This document shows positions 17,583-25,519 of a DNA stretch of 64,000 bases, piece by piece. The translations under genes and the position numbers were made by a program. The first letter of the stretch is position 1; the number at the start of each line of letters is the position of its first letter. Source of the DNA: Amycolatopsis saalfeldensis (GTDB lineage Bacteria; Actinomycetota; Actinomycetes; Mycobacteriales; Pseudonocardiaceae); assembly GCF_900110575.1 (NCBI RefSeq), contig NZ_FOEF01000010.1, positions 62,001 through 126,000 of the forward strand, given 5' to 3'. The notes below the pieces were generated by a model, which saw nothing but the letters and a program-made list of their open reading frames with translations, had not been told where the DNA came from and did not search any database.

Positions 17583-18814
17583 TCAGCCGACCAGCGCCTG
17601 GTAGACCAGCTGACGCAGCTGCTGCCGGATCGGGTGGGTGCTCGACGGCAGCAGCTGCGTGTAAAACGCCGCGGTGAGGTCCTCGTCGGGGTCCACCCAG
17701 AACGCGGTGGACGCCGCGCCGCCCCAGGCGTACTCGCCCGCGCTGGAGAGCGTCTTCGCCTTCACCGGGTCCTCCAGCACCGAAAAGCCCAGCCCGAAGC
17801 CGAATCCGTTGAACGGCATCTCGGCGAACAGCGGCCGGCCGTAGGCCTCGAGGTCCACGTGCCCGGGCAGGTGGTTGCTCGTCATCAGCTCCACCGTGCG
17901 CGGGCCGAGCACCCGCGCGCCGTCGAGTTCGCCGCCGCGCAGCAGCATCTGCGTGAAACGGTGGTAGTCGCCCGCGGTCGAGACGAGGCCGCCGCCACCG
18001 CCGAGGAACTCCGGGCGGGCGGTGCCGAGTTTGCCGAAAACGTCGTTGCGCACGGCCCGCTTGGTTCCCGGCTCCGGCAGGTACAACGCGGCGAGCCGGT
18101 CGGTGTCCGGGGTCCAGAAACCGGTGTCGGTCATGCCGAGCGGGCCGAAGACCCGCTCCGCCAGCACCTCGTCCAGCGGCTTCCCGGCCAGCACCTCGAC
18201 GAGCCGGCCCAGCACGTCGCTGGACACCGAGTAGTTCCACTCGCTGCCGGGCTGGAACACCAGCGGGAATTCCGCCCACTGGCGGCAGCACGCGGCGAGG
18301 TCCAGCCCCTTCGGCGTGCCCCACTCGTGCCCCGCCGCCCGGTAGATCGCGTCGACCGGGTGCGTGTGGTGGAAGCCGTAGGTCAGCCCGGAGGTGTGCG
18401 TGAGCAGGTGCCACAGCCGGATCGGCTCGGTCGCCGGCTCCGTGACCGGGGCCAGCGCCGAGCCCTTGACGTAGACCCGCGGCGTCGCGAATTCCGGCAG
18501 CCACTGGGAAATCGGGTCGGTGAGGTCGATCAGGCCCTCTTCGACGAACGTCATCGCGGCGACCGAGGTGATCGGCTTCGTCATCGAGAAGATGCGCCAG
18601 ACCGTTCGGGCTCCACCGGCGCGCCCGCCTCGACGTCGCGGCTGCCGTGCGACGCGACGTGCACGATCCGCCCGTGCCTGCTCACCACCGCGAGGTAGCC
18701 GGGCAGCAGCCCATCGTCGACATACCGGGCGAAATGCCGGTCGATGCGCTGCAGCCGTCCACTGTCGAACCCGGCCTCGGCCGGGTCGATGTCCACCTTC
18801 ACCTCAGTCGCCAT
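17583..18814 (-). pseudogene. Class C beta-lactamase/esterase-fold serine hydrolase, frameshifted
   Basis: The 5' part (from ATG 18814) encodes MATEVKVDIDPAEAGFDSGR and continues to GAPVEP. The frame then ends early, while the downstream part continues in another frame as WRIFSMTKPITSVAAMTF. Restoring one base between 18605 and 18606 joins them as GAPVEP-D-TVWRIFSMTK. The catalytic SxxK (SMTK) is directly after the break; a YSV motif (WNYSVSSDVLG) and a WGG motif near the end complete the family pattern. Total length would be about 410 residues, normal for EstB/DAP-esterase-like proteins. This is either a recent mutation or a base-calling error in a C-rich run. Everything else looks intact. 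Confidence 0.75.
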
Positions 18815-18823
18815 GCGGCGAGG

Positions 18824-19639
18824 TTACGCTGATTCGCGCGCCCGTTCGGCCGCCTTCTCCTCGCGCCAGGCCTCGTCGTTCTTGCCCTCGCGCCAGTATC
18901 CGGACAGCGACAGCGAGCCCCGCGAAACGGCGCGCTCGTCGAGCAGGTACCGGCGCAGCTCCCGGACGAAACCGGCCTCCCCGTGGACAAACGCCTGCAC
19001 TTCGCCTTCGCGCCACGGCAGCGCCTTCACCGCCGCGGTGAGGTCACCGCCGTCCGCCCGGTGCAGCCAGGTGATCTGCGCGTCCGCCTTCGTGACGAGC
19101 GGCTGCTCCTCACCGGCGTCCGCCACGAGCAGGAAAACGTGCGCGGGCACGCCGGCGGGCATGGCCTCGAGCGCCGCCGCGATGGCCGGCAACGCGGCCT
19201 CGTCGCCGACCAGCAGGTGCCAGCCCGCGTCGGCACGCGGCGCGTAACCGCCGCCGGGACCGCCGAACAGCAGCTCGTCACCGGGCTCGGCGCGCATCGC
19301 CCACGGCCCGGCCAGCCCCTCGTCCCCGTGCACGACGAAGTCGATCACCAGCTCGCCGGCCGCCTCGTCGTAGGAGCGGACGGTGTAGGTGCGCTGCCGC
19401 GGCGCGTGCTCGCGCGGCAGCTCGGCGCGGATCCGCTGCAGGTCGAACGGCTCCGGGTACTCGACCCCGGGCACCTTGAAGATGACCTTCACGTACGCGT
19501 CGGTGAACTCGTTCGGCGAAAAGTCCCGCAGGCCTTCGCCGCCCGCGACGATGCGGATCATGTGCGGGCTGAGACTTTCCTTGCGGAGGACCTGGAGCCG
19601 CACCGCCGGCCTCCCCTTGCGCGCCGGAGCATCGGCCAT
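18824..19639 (-). CDS. Siderophore-interacting protein (FAD-dependent ferric-siderophore reductase)
   Basis: 271 residues of the ViuB/SIP family. The FAD-binding RQRTYTVRSYD motif lies at about 82-92, followed by VIDFVVHGDEGLAGPWA, and the NAD(P)-binding part has LLVGDEAALPAIAAALE. It reduces Fe(III)-siderophores in the cytoplasm to release iron. A candidate IdeR/DmdR iron box lies 14 bases upstream of the ATG, so expression should rise under iron limitation. It stands alone, with no siderophore synthesis genes in the window. Confidence 0.88.
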   Translation of the reverse strand: MADAPARKGRPAVRLQVLRKESLSPHMIRIVAGGEGLRDFSPNEFTDAYVKVIFKVPGVEYPEPFDLQRIRAELPREHAPRQRTYTVRSYDEAAGELVIDFVVHGDEGLAGPWAMRAEPGDELLFGGPGGGYAPRADAGWHLLVGDEAALPAIAAALEAMPAGVPAHVFLLVADAGEEQPLVTKADAQITWLHRADGGDLTAAVKALPWREGEVQAFVHGEAGFVRELRRYLLDERAVSRGSLSLSGYWREGKNDEAWREEKAAERARESA

Positions 19640-19652
19640 CGAAAACCACCCA

Positions 19653-19671
19653 TTCAGTAAGGGTTACCTAA
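19653..19671 (-). promoter_or_regulatory. Candidate IdeR/DmdR iron box
   Basis: On the plus strand TTCAGTAAGGGTTACCTAA matches the actinobacterial iron-box consensus (TTAGGTTAGGCTAACCTAA, from memory) at 14 of 19 positions, with an intact right half-site. It is immediately upstream of the siderophore-interacting protein gene, where IdeR-type regulators normally act. Confidence 0.65.
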
Positions 19672-19712
19672 TCTGGGTTCCACCGTACGCGCCTGTCACC
19701 CGTTCCGCCTAG

Positions 19713-20026
19713 GGGCTGTCCGGTAAGCCATCGGAGCCAGAGGACGATGGCCGCGATGGCGAGTTCGGCCTGGTGGCAGACAGCCCACCTGATCCGCCAG
19801 TCTCGTCTGGCACGGCGGGCCGAGGGATGAGAGCAGGCCCTGTCCGCGATCACTGACCAGGCGTGAGCAGGAACAGCATCGGCAAGCCACGCCGGTCGGC
19901 AGCGAGGTGGAACTCGGCACTCAGCCCGCCCTGGGACCCCTGAGCTCTTTTAGGATCCGATCCCAGGTGCCGTCCTCGGCCCACACGACTACCGGACGCA
20001 CAACCCAACCACTTACAGGACGCGGC
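19713..20026 (-). mobile_element. IS5-type element remnant with internal deletions
   Basis: Minus-strand fragments read like an IS5-family transposase: GGLSAEFHLAADRRGLPMLFLLTPGQ in two short pieces, then after a jump AELAIAAIVLWLRWL, the usual C-terminal end. A left end GGGCTGTCCGGTAAG (19713-19727) resembles the inverted right end (20012-20026), 10 of 15 matching. CTAG flanks both ends (19709-19712 and 20027-20030), consistent with an IS5-type 4-base target duplication. Only about 314 bases remain, so it cannot encode an active transposase. Confidence 0.6.
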
Positions 20027-20030
20027 CTAG

Positions 20031-21380
20031 TACTGCAACGGCAGTTGGTGTGCGTGTGGTAGATCATCGTTGTGGTGGTTGATGTGGTGATGGAGCAGCT
20101 GGACCGGGTGCATGAGCGGATCGGTGGCCGGTTCGCGCGGTCGGAACCGCGGGCCCGTGCGCGGGAGTACGTGTCTGGGCTGGTCGCGGGGTTGGAGCGG
20201 AAAAACGGGTGGACGCTGGCCGAGCAGGCCGGTGAAGTTTCGCCGGATGGGATGCAGCGGCTGCTGCGCTGGGCGGACTGGGATATCGACGGTGTCCGCG
20301 ATGACGTTCGCGACTACGTCGTCGAGCACCTCGGCGAGCCGGGTGGCGTGCTGATCGTGGACGACACGGGCTTCCTGAAGAAGGGCACGCGCTCGGCCGG
20401 GGTGCAGCGGCAGTACTCAGGAACCGCCGGCCGGATCGAAAATTGCCAGATCGGGACGTTCCTGGCCTATGCGTCTCCTCGTGGGCATGCGCTGATCGAC
20501 CGTGAGCTGTATCTGCCCGAGCCGTGGATCGCCGATCCCGCTCGGTGTCGGCGGGCGGGAATCTCGGAGGGCACAGAGTTCGAGACCAAGCCGCGCCAAG
20601 CGATGGCGATGCTGGCGCGGGCGTTTGAGGCGGGGGTGCCGTTCGGGTGGGTCACCGCTGATGAGGCGTACGGGCAGGTCAAATACCTGCGGTTGTGGCT
20701 GGAAGCCCACGATGCCGCACACGTGCTGGCCACCAAGGTCAACGACACCCTGGTCACCACCGGCGGTCGCGAAGCCCGAGCCGACGAGCTGATCGCCGGC
20801 CTGCCCGCCCGGGCGTGGCGGCGGTTGTCGGTCGGGGCCGGCGCGCACGGGCCCCGCGAGTACGACTGGGCGCGGGTGCCGATCCGGATCGGCTGGCAGC
20901 CTGGGCGCGGGCATTGGCTGCTCGCCCGCCGTTCACTCTCGGATCCGACGGAGGTCGCTTACTACGTCTGCTACGGACCGCGGCGCTCGACGCTGCTGGA
21001 CCTGGCCTGGGTCGCCGGGACACGGTGGCGGATCGAGGAGTGTTTCCAGCAGGCCAAGAACGAAGCCGGCCTCGACCAGTACCAGGTCCGGTCCTGGCGG
21101 GCGTGGTATGCCCACATCACCTTGTCGATGCTCGCTCACGCCTGGCTCGCGGTCTCTCGTTCCCTTGCTATAAAAGGGGAACTGGTGCCGACGAGCCGGG
21201 CATGATCGGATTTACGCTACCGGAGATACGGCGCCTGCTCACCAGGCTGGTCCTGCGTGTCACCGACGCCGCCGATCACGTCTGGGCCTGGTCCCGCTTC
21301 CGCCGCCGACGACAACATCAAGCCCGTCTCAGCCACTACAAACGCCGCGGTTACCCACTTGCTTAACCGCCGTTGCAGTA
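20031..21380 (+). mobile_element. IS701-family insertion sequence
   Basis: Terminal inverted repeats: TACTGCAACGGCAGTT at 20031-20046 and AACCGCCGTTGCAGTA at 21365-21380 (15 of 16 match). Both ends are flanked by CTAG (20027-20030 and 21381-21384), the 4-base duplication typical of IS701. The element is 1350 bases and carries one transposase. It inserted exactly at the CTAG bordering the IS5 remnant, which in turn provides the stop codon of the gene at 21381-21713. Confidence 0.88.
20072..21366 (+). pseudogene. IS701-type DDE transposase, frameshifted near the C-terminus
   Basis: Residues 1-370 form a clear IS701/DDE_5 transposase: LIVDDTGFLKKG (first Asp), GWVTADEAYGQ (second Asp), and RWRIEECFQQAKNEAGLDQYQVRSW with the catalytic Glu. 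The first frame stops at 21205. The conserved C-terminal part (GFTLPEIRRLLTRLVL to the SHYKRRGY end at 21366) continues in the -1 frame. The two frames overlap between about 21165 and 21205, after the run TATAAAAGGGG. A loss of one base is the simplest reading; ribosomal slippage is possible but the run is not a standard slippery heptamer. Confidence 0.75.
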
Positions 21381-21713
21381 CTAGGCGATCCCTTGATCCA
21401 GCTCGGCCAGTAGCGCGGCGAAGCCGGCCCGGACGCGGGGCCGGAAGCCGATCAGGAACCGGTTGGCCGGCAGCACTGCCCACCACTGGCCCTCGGCGGC
21501 GTTGAGCACCCGGTGGGTCACGCGCGCGCCCGCCGGGTCGGCCGTGACGTGGTACTCCCCGCGGTACCACCAGCCGCCCTGCGACACGAGCGTTCGCCGT
21601 TCCCGGTCCGCTTCGGCAGGCGCCGAGTGCTCCTTCAGCCACCGCTCGATCCCGGCGAAGGCCTCCGGCGCCGTGGTCGCGACGACGCCGGAGACCTCCA
21701 CGATCGTTCTCAC
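21381..21713 (-). CDS. Small SRPBCC-like (polyketide cyclase/START fold) protein
   Basis: 110 residues starting MRTIVEVSGVVATTAPEAFAG, with GGWWYRGEYHVTADPAGARVTHRVLN and a final ALLAELDQGIA helix, the strand-helix pattern of SRPBCC proteins. Ligand unknown. Its ATG overlaps the stop of the upstream NTF2-like gene by 4 bases, so they are one operon. The TAG stop is within the CTAG target duplication of the IS701 element, so the insertion left the protein unchanged. Confidence 0.7.
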   Translation of the reverse strand: MRTIVEVSGVVATTAPEAFAGIERWLKEHSAPAEADRERRTLVSQGGWWYRGEYHVTADPAGARVTHRVLNAAEGQWWAVLPANRFLIGFRPRVRAGFAALLAELDQGIA

Positions 21714-22117
21714 GCCGCGCGCGGATCGGACACGCGGGTGTTCTGGAACGCCGTGATCAGCCAGCCTTCGTCACCGCGCACGAGCACGAAGGTCACCGTC
21801 ACTTCCCGGCCCTCCTCGACGACGTCGCCGCCGGACAGCGAGGAACCGCCGCCGGAGACGACGATCGCGACGTCCTTCGAGGGGAAGCGGACCCGCGCCT
21901 CGCCGTAACCGTTGACGAGCTTGGAACCCCGCAGCGGGCCCTCGAACAGCGCGCGGTGCGAACTCTCGATCAACTCCCGGCCCGGGAACTGCATGCCGAA
22001 GAACGTCACGTAGTCGGCGTCTTCGGTGAAGAGCCGGCCGTACGCGGCGGCGTCGCCGGCATTCCAGGCGTCGTTGAGGCGGCCGAGGACGGCGAGGACT
22101 TCTTCACGGTCAGTCAT
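21710..22117 (-). CDS. SgcJ/EcaC-type NTF2-like protein
   Basis: 135 residues with the NTF2/SnoaL fold pattern: MTDREEVLAVLGRLNDAWNAGDAAAYG, then LFTEDADYVTFFG and a C-terminal VTFVLVRGDEGWLITAFQNTRV, typical of the SgcJ/EcaC group. The start (ATG 22117) has AGGAGAGAAACC upstream; a longer frame upstream is a shadow of the divergent regulator. Reaction unknown; such proteins often bind or isomerise small hydrophobic compounds. It is divergent from a TetR regulator, with two palindromes between them, so it is probably the regulator's target. Confidence 0.75.
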   Translation of the reverse strand: MTDREEVLAVLGRLNDAWNAGDAAAYGRLFTEDADYVTFFGMQFPGRELIESSHRALFEGPLRGSKLVNGYGEARVRFPSKDVAIVVSGGGSSLSGGDVVEEGREVTVTFVLVRGDEGWLITAFQNTRVSDPRAA

Positions 22118-22128
22118 GGTTTCTCTCC

Positions 22129-22177
22129 TTAGCGAACGCGGTTCGTTAAGTTCAGTTGTACTCACGAACGTCGTTCG
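22129..22177. promoter_or_regulatory. Two palindromic TetR-type operators
   Basis: Site 1 (22129-22149): arms TTAGCGAAC and GTTCGTTAA around a short centre, one mismatch. Site 2 (22165-22177): CGAACGTCGTTCG, perfect. Both share the CGAAC/GTTCG half-site and lie between the divergent NTF2-like gene and TetR gene. Site 2 is upstream of the regulator's -10 box, so autoregulation is likely. Confidence 0.6.
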
Positions 22178-22210
22178 CGTCAAGGACCGCGCGCGTCTAG
22201 GCTGAGCGGC

Positions 22211-22918
22211 ATGACCGTCCCGCCCCCGCCCTGGCGCCGAACCCCCAGCCCGCGGCGGCGCGCCGCGAAGCCCCTGCTCTCCCAGGAGCTGGTGGTGAAG
22301 ACGGCGCTGGAGATCCTGGCCGCCGAGGGCATCGAGGCCGTGACGATGCGGAAAGTCGCGCAGCGGCTGGAAACGGGCCCGGCCTCGCTGTACGCGTACG
22401 TGTCCAGCAAAGAGGAGCTGGACGAGCTGATGCTCGACGCGGCGCTGGGCGACGTGCCGCTGCCGGCGCCGGACGCCGAGCGGTGGGACGAGCAGGTGAA
22501 GGACCAGGTGCGGCTTCAGGTACGCGCGATGATGGCGTACCCCGGCATCGCGCGGGTCGCGTGGAACACACCGGTGCCGGTCACGCCGAACGCGCTGCGG
22601 CAGGCCGAGGCGATGCTGGTGCTGCTGCGCGCGGGCGGGCTGAGCCTGGAGCAGGCGATGTTCGCGGGTGACGCGCTCAGCCTGTACGCGAAAGCGCACG
22701 CGTACGAGGCGAGCAGCTGGACGTTCGGCGACTTCGACCAGGCCGAAGTCGCCGGACGCAGCCGTCAGATGGACGAGTACATGCGGTCGCTGCCCGCCGG
22801 CGCCTTCCCGAATCTGCTTCGCTCCGGGGAGTTCTTCAACGCCGAGACGAGCGAGCCCCGCTTCGAATTCGCCCTGGAGATGTTCGTGGCCGGGCTGAGG
22901 ACCCTGGTCAGGGCTTGA
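22211..22918 (+). CDS. TetR/AcrR-family regulator
   Basis: 235 residues. An Arg/Pro-rich N-terminus, then a TetR helix-turn-helix (LVVKTALEILAAEG, MRKVAQRLETGPASLYAYVSSKEEL) at about residues 26-72, and a TetR_C_1-like ligand domain. A TAGGCT -10 hexamer (22198-22203) ends 7 bases before the ATG, so the mRNA is probably leaderless. It is divergent from the NTF2-like/SRPBCC operon and overlaps the convergent oxidoreductase gene by 11 bases. Ligand unknown. Confidence 0.85.
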   Translation: MTVPPPPWRRTPSPRRRAAKPLLSQELVVKTALEILAAEGIEAVTMRKVAQRLETGPASLYAYVSSKEELDELMLDAALGDVPLPAPDAERWDEQVKDQVRLQVRAMMAYPGIARVAWNTPVPVTPNALRQAEAMLVLLRAGGLSLEQAMFAGDALSLYAKAHAYEASSWTFGDFDQAEVAGRSRQMDEYMRSLPAGAFPNLLRSGEFFNAETSEPRFEFALEMFVAGLRTLVRA

Positions 22919-23828
22919 GCACGATCTTGCCGCGGGTGTGGCGCTCCTCCAGCTCGCGGAAGGCGTCCTGCACCTGCGCGAGCGGGTAGACGGCGGCGAT
23001 CGGGACCTCGAGCAGGCCCTTGTCGACCAGCGCGACGAGGTCGCGCATGACCTCGGCGGACGCGGCCTCGGTGTTGCCCTCGGACTTCACGCTGTACGTC
23101 TCGGCGGCGGCGAAGTCGATCACGGTGTTGATCCGTCCCGTGTAGACACCCAGCCGCAGCGCCAGCTCGACGTAACCGTCGCCGAAGTTGTCGATGAAGG
23201 AGTCCACTTTTCCGCTCGTGGCCACGCGGATCCGCTCCTCGACGCCTTCGCCGTAGGCCACCGGGATCACGTCCTGCTCACGCAGCCACGCGTGGTTCGC
23301 TTCGCTCGCGAGGCCGACGACGGTCGCGCCGGTGAGCTTCGCCAGCTGCACCGTCAGCGCGCCGACGCCGCCCGCGGCGCCCGAAACCACCACGGTGTCG
23401 CCTTCGCGGACGCAGACGGCGCGAACCGCGGCGTACGCAGTGGTACCGGCGACGAACAGCGCGCCGGCCGCCTCCCAGGAGACGCCACTGGGCTTGGGAA
23501 CCAGGTCCGCGGCCTCGGCCACGACGTACTCGGCGTGGCTGGAGCGGCTGTTGACGAAGCCGACGACCTCGTCGCCCACCTCGATTTCTTCGACCTCGGA
23601 GCCCAGCTCGACGACCACACCGGCCAGGTCACTGCCCTGCCCGGACGGGAAGTCCGACGGCCACCGCCCGGCGAACGCGCCGCGCCGGATCATGGCCTCG
23701 CCGGGGTTGATGCCGGCGGCTCTGACCTCGACGAGCACCTGGCGGGGTCCGGGTTGGGGGCGGGGCACTTCTTCCACCCGCAGCACGTCGATCCCGCCGT
23801 GTTCGCTGTACCTGACCGCCTGCGGCAT
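22908..23828 (-). CDS. Quinone-oxidoreductase-like NADP-dependent dehydrogenase
   Basis: 306-residue MDR superfamily protein without catalytic zinc ligands. GroES-like N-terminal domain (VLVEVRAAGINPGEAMIRRG, FPSGQGSDLAGVVVELG) and a Rossmann domain with VVSGAAGGVGALTVQLAKL and VVGLASEANH. It probably reduces quinones or enones with NADPH. Convergent with the TetR gene; no operon partner. Substrate cannot be named. Confidence 0.82.
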   Translation of the reverse strand: MPQAVRYSEHGGIDVLRVEEVPRPQPGPRQVLVEVRAAGINPGEAMIRRGAFAGRWPSDFPSGQGSDLAGVVVELGSEVEEIEVGDEVVGFVNSRSSHAEYVVAEAADLVPKPSGVSWEAAGALFVAGTTAYAAVRAVCVREGDTVVVSGAAGGVGALTVQLAKLTGATVVGLASEANHAWLREQDVIPVAYGEGVEERIRVATSGKVDSFIDNFGDGYVELALRLGVYTGRINTVIDFAAAETYSVKSEGNTEAASAEVMRDLVALVDKGLLEVPIAAVYPLAQVQDAFRELEERHTRGKIVLKP

Positions 23829-23921
23829 GCGCGACTCCCTCGCTCGTGGACACTTGCATCAACCAACCATCGGCCCGGTTTATGCCCGCGAAGCGAAAAT
23901 TTCCGCGTGATTCCCGCCGGT

Positions 23922-25145
23922 TCAGCCGGCCAGGCGACGCACGACGCCGTCGGCGAGCAGCCGTCCGCGATCGGTCAGCACGGCCCGGCCCGGACTGTCC
24001 AAAGCGGACTCGTCCAGCAGCCCTTCCGCGGCGGCGGCGCGTGCCTCGGCCACCCCGGCGGCGTCGAGAGCCGACAGCGGGAGCCCTTCCGCGACACGGA
24101 GTTCGAGCATGATCCGCTCCAGGTGGCGGTCTTCGCCCGTGAGCAGCTCACGGCCCGCTTCGGGGCTTTCGCCCGCGGCGAGCTGGGCCGCGTACCGCGC
24201 CGGGTGCTTGACGTTCCACCAGCGCACGCCGCCGACGTGGCTGTGCGCGCCGGGGCCCGCGCCCCACCAGTCGCCGCCCTGCCAGTAGCCGAGGTTGTGC
24301 CGGCAGCGCGCGGCTTCCGAAGACGCCCAGTTCGAAACCTCGTACCAGCCCAGGCCCGCCGCGGCGAGGGTGGCGTCGATCAGCTCGTAGTCGGCGGCCA
24401 GCACGTCGTCGTCCGGGGCGGGCAGCTCGCCGCGCCGGACGCGCCGGGCCAGCGCGGTGCCCTCCTCGACGATCAGCGCGTACGCCGACACGTGGTCGAC
24501 CCCCGCGGCGAGCACGGCGTCCAGCGACGCCCGCAGGTCCTCCGTGCGCTCGCCGGGAGTGCCGTAGATCACGTCGAGGTTCACGTGCTCGAAGCCCGCG
24601 GCCCGCGCCTCGCGCGCGGCGTCCACCGGCCGTCCCGGCGTGTGGACGCGGTCGAGCACCTGCAGCACGTGCTGCGCCGCGGACTGCATGCCGAGCGACA
24701 CCCGGGTGTACCCGGCCTCGCGGATCCCGGCGAAGAACTCCGGCGACGTCGACTCGGGGTTGGACTCGGTGGTCACCTCGGCGCCGGGCGCCAGCCCGAA
24801 CGCCCCGCGGACGATCTCGAGCACCTCGCCCAGCCCGTCCGCGCCGAGCAGCGAGGGCGTCCCGCCGCCGACGAACACGGTCTCCGCGGCGGGCGGCGCC
24901 TGCAGCACCCGGGCGGCCAGCTCCAGCTCACGGCGCAACCCGTCCAGCCACGACCGCGGCGACGCGCCCGAGCCCAGCTCACCGGCGGTGTAGGTGTTGA
25001 AATCGCAGTAGCCGCAGCGGGTGGCGCAGAACGGCACGTGCACGTAGACCCCGAACGGCCGGGTCCCCAGCCCGTCGAGGGCGCTCTCGGGCAGTCCGGT
25101 GGCGGTGGGTTCGGTGGTCTGGCTGGTCACGGGCACGACGTCCAT
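23922..25145 (-). CDS. hemW: Radical SAM heme chaperone HemW
   Basis: 407 residues. The radical SAM cluster motif is CATRCGYCDFN, with the HemW-type fourth Cys spacing, followed by FVGGGTPSLLGADGL, TTESNPES, RVSLGMQSA and NLDVIYGTPGE. HemW-type C-terminal segments are present (YEVSNWASSEAARCRHNLGYW). HemW binds heme and delivers it to respiratory enzymes; older annotation called it oxygen-independent coproporphyrinogen oxidase. The ATG at 25145 was chosen because homology starts soon after it (about residue 30); an upstream open frame is a shadow of the leader region. Confidence 0.9.
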   Translation of the reverse strand: MDVVPVTSQTTEPTATGLPESALDGLGTRPFGVYVHVPFCATRCGYCDFNTYTAGELGSGASPRSWLDGLRRELELAARVLQAPPAAETVFVGGGTPSLLGADGLGEVLEIVRGAFGLAPGAEVTTESNPESTSPEFFAGIREAGYTRVSLGMQSAAQHVLQVLDRVHTPGRPVDAAREARAAGFEHVNLDVIYGTPGERTEDLRASLDAVLAAGVDHVSAYALIVEEGTALARRVRRGELPAPDDDVLAADYELIDATLAAAGLGWYEVSNWASSEAARCRHNLGYWQGGDWWGAGPGAHSHVGGVRWWNVKHPARYAAQLAAGESPEAGRELLTGEDRHLERIMLELRVAEGLPLSALDAAGVAEARAAAAEGLLDESALDSPGRAVLTDRGRLLADGVVRRLAG

Positions 25146-25299
25146 TGTCCACCGGCTCCCGCCGGGCCCGGCACAGGGACTCGGCGGCGAAGCGCGCTTG
25201 TACCGCCCCACCGCACCGCATTGTCCCCTCACAGTGAGCCCTCTCCCACCATCCGGGCAAGCCTGGACCACATTGTGGACGCGTGGCACCCTCAGGCCT

Positions 25300-25386
25300 G
25301 TGAGTCCTGCCGGTGTCCTGCTCGTGGCGCGCCGCCACGTCGACCTTGTGCGCGTCGCGAGCGCGCTCTGCCGGCCGGTCCGCTGA
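25300..25386 (+). CDS. Cysteine-type leader peptide of the sulfate assimilation operon
   Basis: A 28-codon GTG-started frame ending in TGA carries RRHVDLVRVASALCR, the hallmark of the short 'putative leader peptides' before actinobacterial sulfur genes (usually RRHVDLCRVASALCR). The first Cys codon is Val here, leaving one Cys at residue 24. In mycobacteria, related Cys-rich leader frames attenuate sulfur genes according to cysteine supply. It lies 133 bases upstream of sir. The GC-rich interval can fold: GTGGC and GCCAC at 25480-25495 pair, and CCTCC sits right before the GGAGG ribosome site. Confidence 0.75.
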   Translation: MSPAGVLLVARRHVDLVRVASALCRPVR

Positions 25387-25519
25387 CTCCCGACGCCCGA
25401 CCAGCCCACCACACTGGACCGCCGGCGCCGGACCCGCCGCGAACCAGCCTGCCCGCCGGAAACTCCCCCGGGCGTCGCGGTGGCCCCGGTGCCACGACCG
25501 CCTCCCGGAGGACCCCCAA

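Noticed and set aside
21165..21205. Programmed -1 frameshift in the IS701 transposase
   Set aside because: No standard slippery heptamer in phase; simple mutation is the simpler reading, though other copies should be compared.
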